64,000 nucleotides of DNA from contig WGMK01000014.1 in NCBI GenBank assembly GCA_016125095.1, positions 186,001 to 250,000 on the forward strand, read 5' to 3'. This document shows, piece after piece, positions 61,233 through 64,000 of the stretch (position 1 is the stretch's first letter; each line of letters begins with the position of its first letter). The notes beneath the pieces are model-generated. The model did no database searches. It saw only the letters and a list, made by a program, of their open reading frames with translations, and was not told the origin of the DNA. The DNA comes from Candidatus Hydrogenedens sp. Lineage in GTDB: Bacteria; Hydrogenedentota; Hydrogenedentia; Hydrogenedentales; JAEUWI01. Made by a program: the position numbers and the translations under genes.

Positions 61233-61327
61233 GTCTGTTGCCTGCGTCTGTTGAGCCCGGTCGCGGGGGGGCCGGGCAGAAAGTGGTGCGTAAACGGTTT
61301 CCCGCGATTTGGAGAAGGAGTTGAAAC

Positions 61328-62734
61328 ATGGATGGTGAGTCCGCCGTGCAGCGGCCCGTTCGCGCTTTATTTGTATTTCCGCAGTCCACGCATCCCGTGG
61401 TCAATGGCGCCCAGGTACGCGTGAATCTGCTGCTGCGGCACCTCACCGACGACCTCGGGTGGGAGGTGGATTTTTACGCGGCACAGGGGCTTCTCCGGCG
61501 CGAATCCTGGGGCGAAAACATGGATCGCCTCCGAAAGCTGTTCGTACCCAGTCCGGAGCGCCGGCCGCGGCGGCTCCGGCAGGCCATCAAGTTTCCGCAC
61601 GTCCGCGCGGCGCTGCACAAGGGCGTTATCGAGGGGCTTTACAAGGACGTCCGCGACAACCTGAAGCGATTGATCGTGATGTACACGGCGGCCAACCACA
61701 AGCCTACCTTCACGCTGCACACCTTCGTAAACGAAGGCATCGCCAACCGGGGCAATGAGCACCATGCCAGCCCCGTAAGCGAGCGTTTGAAGGTGTACGA
61801 TGCGCCCCATTACCGCGACAGCTTGCGAGAGATCATCGAGTCGGAGCAATACGACGTGGTCATCGTGGGGTACGTGTGGCTCAGCCGCATGGTCGAGTGG
61901 CTGTTCGACCAGCCCCGACGTCCCATGCTCGTGTGCGACACCATCGACGTGCAGTACATGCGCGAGCAACGCTTGCAGGCCTTCCGATCGTTCCAGTCTT
62001 TCGACTTCGAGAAAGAGAAGGCGCTCGAGCTTTCGCTGATCGCTAAATACGACGCGGCGCTTACGATTACGGAGGTGGATCGCGACGAATTGCGCCTGGG
62101 TCTGCCCGATGCCGACATCCGCACGGTCATGGTGGAGATGCGATGCCCGCCCGGATACGAGCTGGACGCCGCGGCCTATGCCGTGCGCCGGGATGAGCAA
62201 CACCAGTACGATTTGCTCTTCATCGGTGCGGCAAACGAGGCGAATCGACTAGCCGCACTCACCCTCCTCCGGAACATCATGCCGCGCCTCGCGGAGCGGC
62301 GCCCGGATATTTCGCTCGCGCTTGCCGGGCGAATTTGCGATGACCCCGCAGTCCGGCGCGCGGCCATGCGGCCCGGCGTCAAGATTCTGGGCTATGTGCA
62401 ATCCGTTCCCGATTACTATGCGTCGGGCCGCGTGCTGGCCGCCCCGATTCCCGCGGGCGGCGGTGTCAAGATTAAGGTTCTCGAAGCGATGGCCCACGGC
62501 GTGCCGGTCGTTACCACGCCCGTCGGGGCCGAGGGCACGCCGCTCGAAAATGGCGTGCACGGCGCGATTGTCGACGACAACGATGCCTTTACCGATGCGG
62601 TGCTGAAATTACTGGGCGATGCGTCGCTACTGGAGCGCTGCAGCCTCGCCGCGCAACAGTGCGTGCGCGAGGAGCTAAGCCCGAAGAAGGTCTACGAGGC
62701 CTTCGACGCGCTGCCCGTAGCCCGCCGTGGCTGA
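61328..62734 (+). CDS. glycosyltransferase family 4 protein
   Basis: This 468-aa enzyme has two Rossmann-like halves in the GT-B fold. The N-terminal half starts with VRALFVFPQSTHPVVNGAQVRVNLLLRHL. The C-terminal donor site has YDLLFIGAANEANRLAAL, KILGYVQSVPDYYAS, GVKIKVLEAMAHGVPVVTTPVGAEG and DNDAFTDAVLKLL, with the expected E-x7-E-type region. A strong GGAGAAGGAG site lies 7 nt before the ATG. It follows Wzt by 95 nt and likely adds a sugar to the exported glycan on the cytoplasmic side. Confidence 0.88.
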   Translation: MDGESAVQRPVRALFVFPQSTHPVVNGAQVRVNLLLRHLTDDLGWEVDFYAAQGLLRRESWGENMDRLRKLFVPSPERRPRRLRQAIKFPHVRAALHKGVIEGLYKDVRDNLKRLIVMYTAANHKPTFTLHTFVNEGIANRGNEHHASPVSERLKVYDAPHYRDSLREIIESEQYDVVIVGYVWLSRMVEWLFDQPRRPMLVCDTIDVQYMREQRLQAFRSFQSFDFEKEKALELSLIAKYDAALTITEVDRDELRLGLPDADIRTVMVEMRCPPGYELDAAAYAVRRDEQHQYDLLFIGAANEANRLAALTLLRNIMPRLAERRPDISLALAGRICDDPAVRRAAMRPGVKILGYVQSVPDYYASGRVLAAPIPAGGGVKIKVLEAMAHGVPVVTTPVGAEGTPLENGVHGAIVDDNDAFTDAVLKLLGDASLLERCSLAAQQCVREELSPKKVYEAFDALPVARRG

Positions 62735-62750
62735 GGGCCACGCCCGGCTA

Positions 62751-64000
62751 TCAGGGCGATCGCGGCGGGGCAGCAGCTGGCCTAGCGGGGACCCCGTTCG
62801 ATTCCTCGACGGGCAGCTGTATGGGCTCGCCGCGCTCGAGAATCAGGAACTCTTGGCCATTGCTCAGCGTCAGGCTTTGCGCATCCGGGCTGTATTCGCT
62901 GGCGTACCAGTTGCCGTATACATGCGCGCCCAGTTCGATGCGCGGATTCAGAATCCGGCCGTCGCTCGTTTCAATGGTCAGGCTGAACACCGGGTCGCGG
63001 CCTCGGCTGTCGAGCACCCCTTGCAGCTTGCACCGCACCTCCTGCATTCCGCCGCTTCCACTGGTTGCGGATAGCGCGGGCTCGGGCGATGCCGGCTCGG
63101 GCGTCTCCAATACCGGCTCGGGCACGATGGGCGCCAGCTGAAACGTGCGCTCGATCAGGTGCGTGCCGGGCCACATGCGTGCCCGGTATTCGCCCGGCGG
63201 CAGTGTATAGTGCATCGTGTGCGTCTGCATCGGTTCCACCTCGATGCGCGCCATGCGGCGGATGGCGAAGGGCGTCCCCATGTTGCCTTCGACGCGCCCC
63301 GGCTGGTCCACCAGCGTATAGTCTTCCCAAGAATCCTCGCCGAGCCGCCGCTCCAGTGAGAAGCGGACCGGGTCCGGCACTTCCTGCAGGCTCGCGCCCA
63401 GCCAATAGGATCGGCGGCCTTCGTTCCGCAGGGTGATGCCGACGGCATAGGTGCCCGGTTCGCTCTGGGATTCGCGGATTTCCGGATCACCCATGGCGGG
63501 CCGGCTCGACATCACGCCGGCGCCATCGGAAAGAATCAGCGCGATGGAGGCGAGCGTGACCAGTGCGGCCCCGAGCGGTAGCGCACGGGTCCGCTGGCTC
63601 GCGGCCAGCGTGACGGAGGACGCGAGGCCCATGCCCACGACCGCGAGGGCCAGGGTGAACATGCCCGGGGTGACATACCACCGCGGATCGGTGCGCATGA
63701 TGCCGCCCAGCGGCGTGAGCGCGAAGCGCGCGGATTGCAGCCAGACGCAGGCCCAGAGCACCACGCCCATCCATATCAGCAACATGCCGCCGCCGCGCAC
63801 TTCGCGGTCGGTAACCAGGCCGAGCGAGCCGAAAGCAATCGCCCCGAGCAGCATGCCGCCCACCAGGAAGGGGAACAAGTGAAGGTTCGAGGCCGATTGG
63901 CCGGATACCAGCGGAAGCACGGTGGATAGCGCGAGCGCGATGGTCGAGCCCCACGCCATGATGCGGTCGGCGCTGAACAGTACTTGCTCGGCCGGGGCCG
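62751..64000 (-). CDS. membrane protein of unknown function, 5' end cut by window edge
   Basis: The open frame runs through the right edge of the window without a stop, and the residues before the internal ATG at 63959 (AEQVLFSADRI) read like coding sequence, so the N-terminus is missing. The visible part has about five membrane helices (to about residue 150 from 63959), then a beta-rich extracytoplasmic region with ITLRNEGRRSYWLG and a PPGEYRARMWPGTHLIERTF segment, and ends in a Pro/Ala-rich tail. I do not recognise a family. It converges on the GT4 gene with a 16-nt gap. Confidence 0.7.
   Translation of the reverse strand, partial: APAEQVLFSADRIMAWGSTIALALSTVLPLVSGQSASNLHLFPFLVGGMLLGAIAFGSLGLVTDREVRGGGMLLIWMGVVLWACVWLQSARFALTPLGGIMRTDPRWYVTPGMFTLALAVVGMGLASSVTLAASQRTRALPLGAALVTLASIALILSDGAGVMSSRPAMGDPEIRESQSEPGTYAVGITLRNEGRRSYWLGASLQEVPDPVRFSLERRLGEDSWEDYTLVDQPGRVEGNMGTPFAIRRMARIEVEPMQTHTMHYTLPPGEYRARMWPGTHLIERTFQLAPIVPEPVLETPEPASPEPALSATSGSGGMQEVRCKLQGVLDSRGRDPVFSLTIETSDGRILNPRIELGAHVYGNWYASEYSPDAQSLTLSNGQEFLILERGEPIQLPVEESNGVPARPAAAPPRSP

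Overview
The window is GC-rich bacterial chromosome with a Gram-negative envelope: many lipobox and Tat-type signal peptides, an ABC polysaccharide exporter of the Wzm/Wzt type, a lipid-linked glycan flippase and an HtrA-like periplasmic protease. Cohesin/dockerin-like secreted proteins, an acidic Glu-Gly linker, a sulfatase-like hydrolase and an IcmF-type mutase suggest an uncultivated polymer-degrading lineage, perhaps Candidatus Hydrogenedentota or a PVC/FCB neighbour. That placement is inference only. No tRNA, rRNA, transposase, integrase or CRISPR array was seen.

Layout. 1-1200: rplJ-rplL with a leader hairpin and a strong terminator; rpoB does not follow. 1200-7000: heparinase II/III-like enzyme, a tail-anchored TPR protein with an EF-Tu domain 2-like barrel, and a membrane M28 peptidase. 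7000-10260 (minus): DUF456 protein, TIM-barrel epimerase/isomerase-like protein, and an alpha/beta hydrolase with a histone H1-like Lys/Ala/Pro tail. 10400-13500: thiamine-binding protein, membrane-anchored and lipoprotein unknowns, and a TPR membrane protein. 13500-18800: strong promoter, long leader, then a dockerin-bearing secreted protein and a 1299-residue surface protein with two cohesin-like and seven HYR-like domains. 18800-21770: a compact lanthipeptide locus made of a 79-residue precursor and a lyase-kinase-cyclase synthetase. 21700-32400: beta-solenoid repeat protein, rfbC, and a minus-strand run of PilZ, iron-type ABC permease, NAD kinase and a SWIM/SNF2 helicase, plus a sodium:solute symporter. 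32500-35950: HtrA protease, a pseudoprotease paralogue and a TPR protein with overlapping ends. 36000-41750: repeat-rich intergenic islands around icmF, a NUDIX hydrolase and a Tat aldo-keto reductase. 41750-51520: flippase, hybrid histidine kinase with response regulator, EEP phosphatase, hslV, a PIG-L deacetylase group with truA, and a GT2 enzyme. 51600-57740: a 50-residue hydrophobic peptide, comEC, a Cys/His-cluster unknown, a lipoprotein and a Thr-type sulfatase. 57800-64000: a glycan-assembly block (coiled-coil methyltransferase, Wzm, Wzt with C-terminal domain, GT4) and an edge-truncated membrane protein.

The most unusual system is the lanthipeptide pair at 18828-21770. Its cyclase domain has an altered zinc site, the core peptide is regular and Cys-rich, and no exporter or protease lies beside it. 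The PDZ protease/pseudoprotease unit, the adjacent cohesin/dockerin pair and the coiled-coil methyltransferase-Wzm-Wzt block are the next most interesting assemblies.
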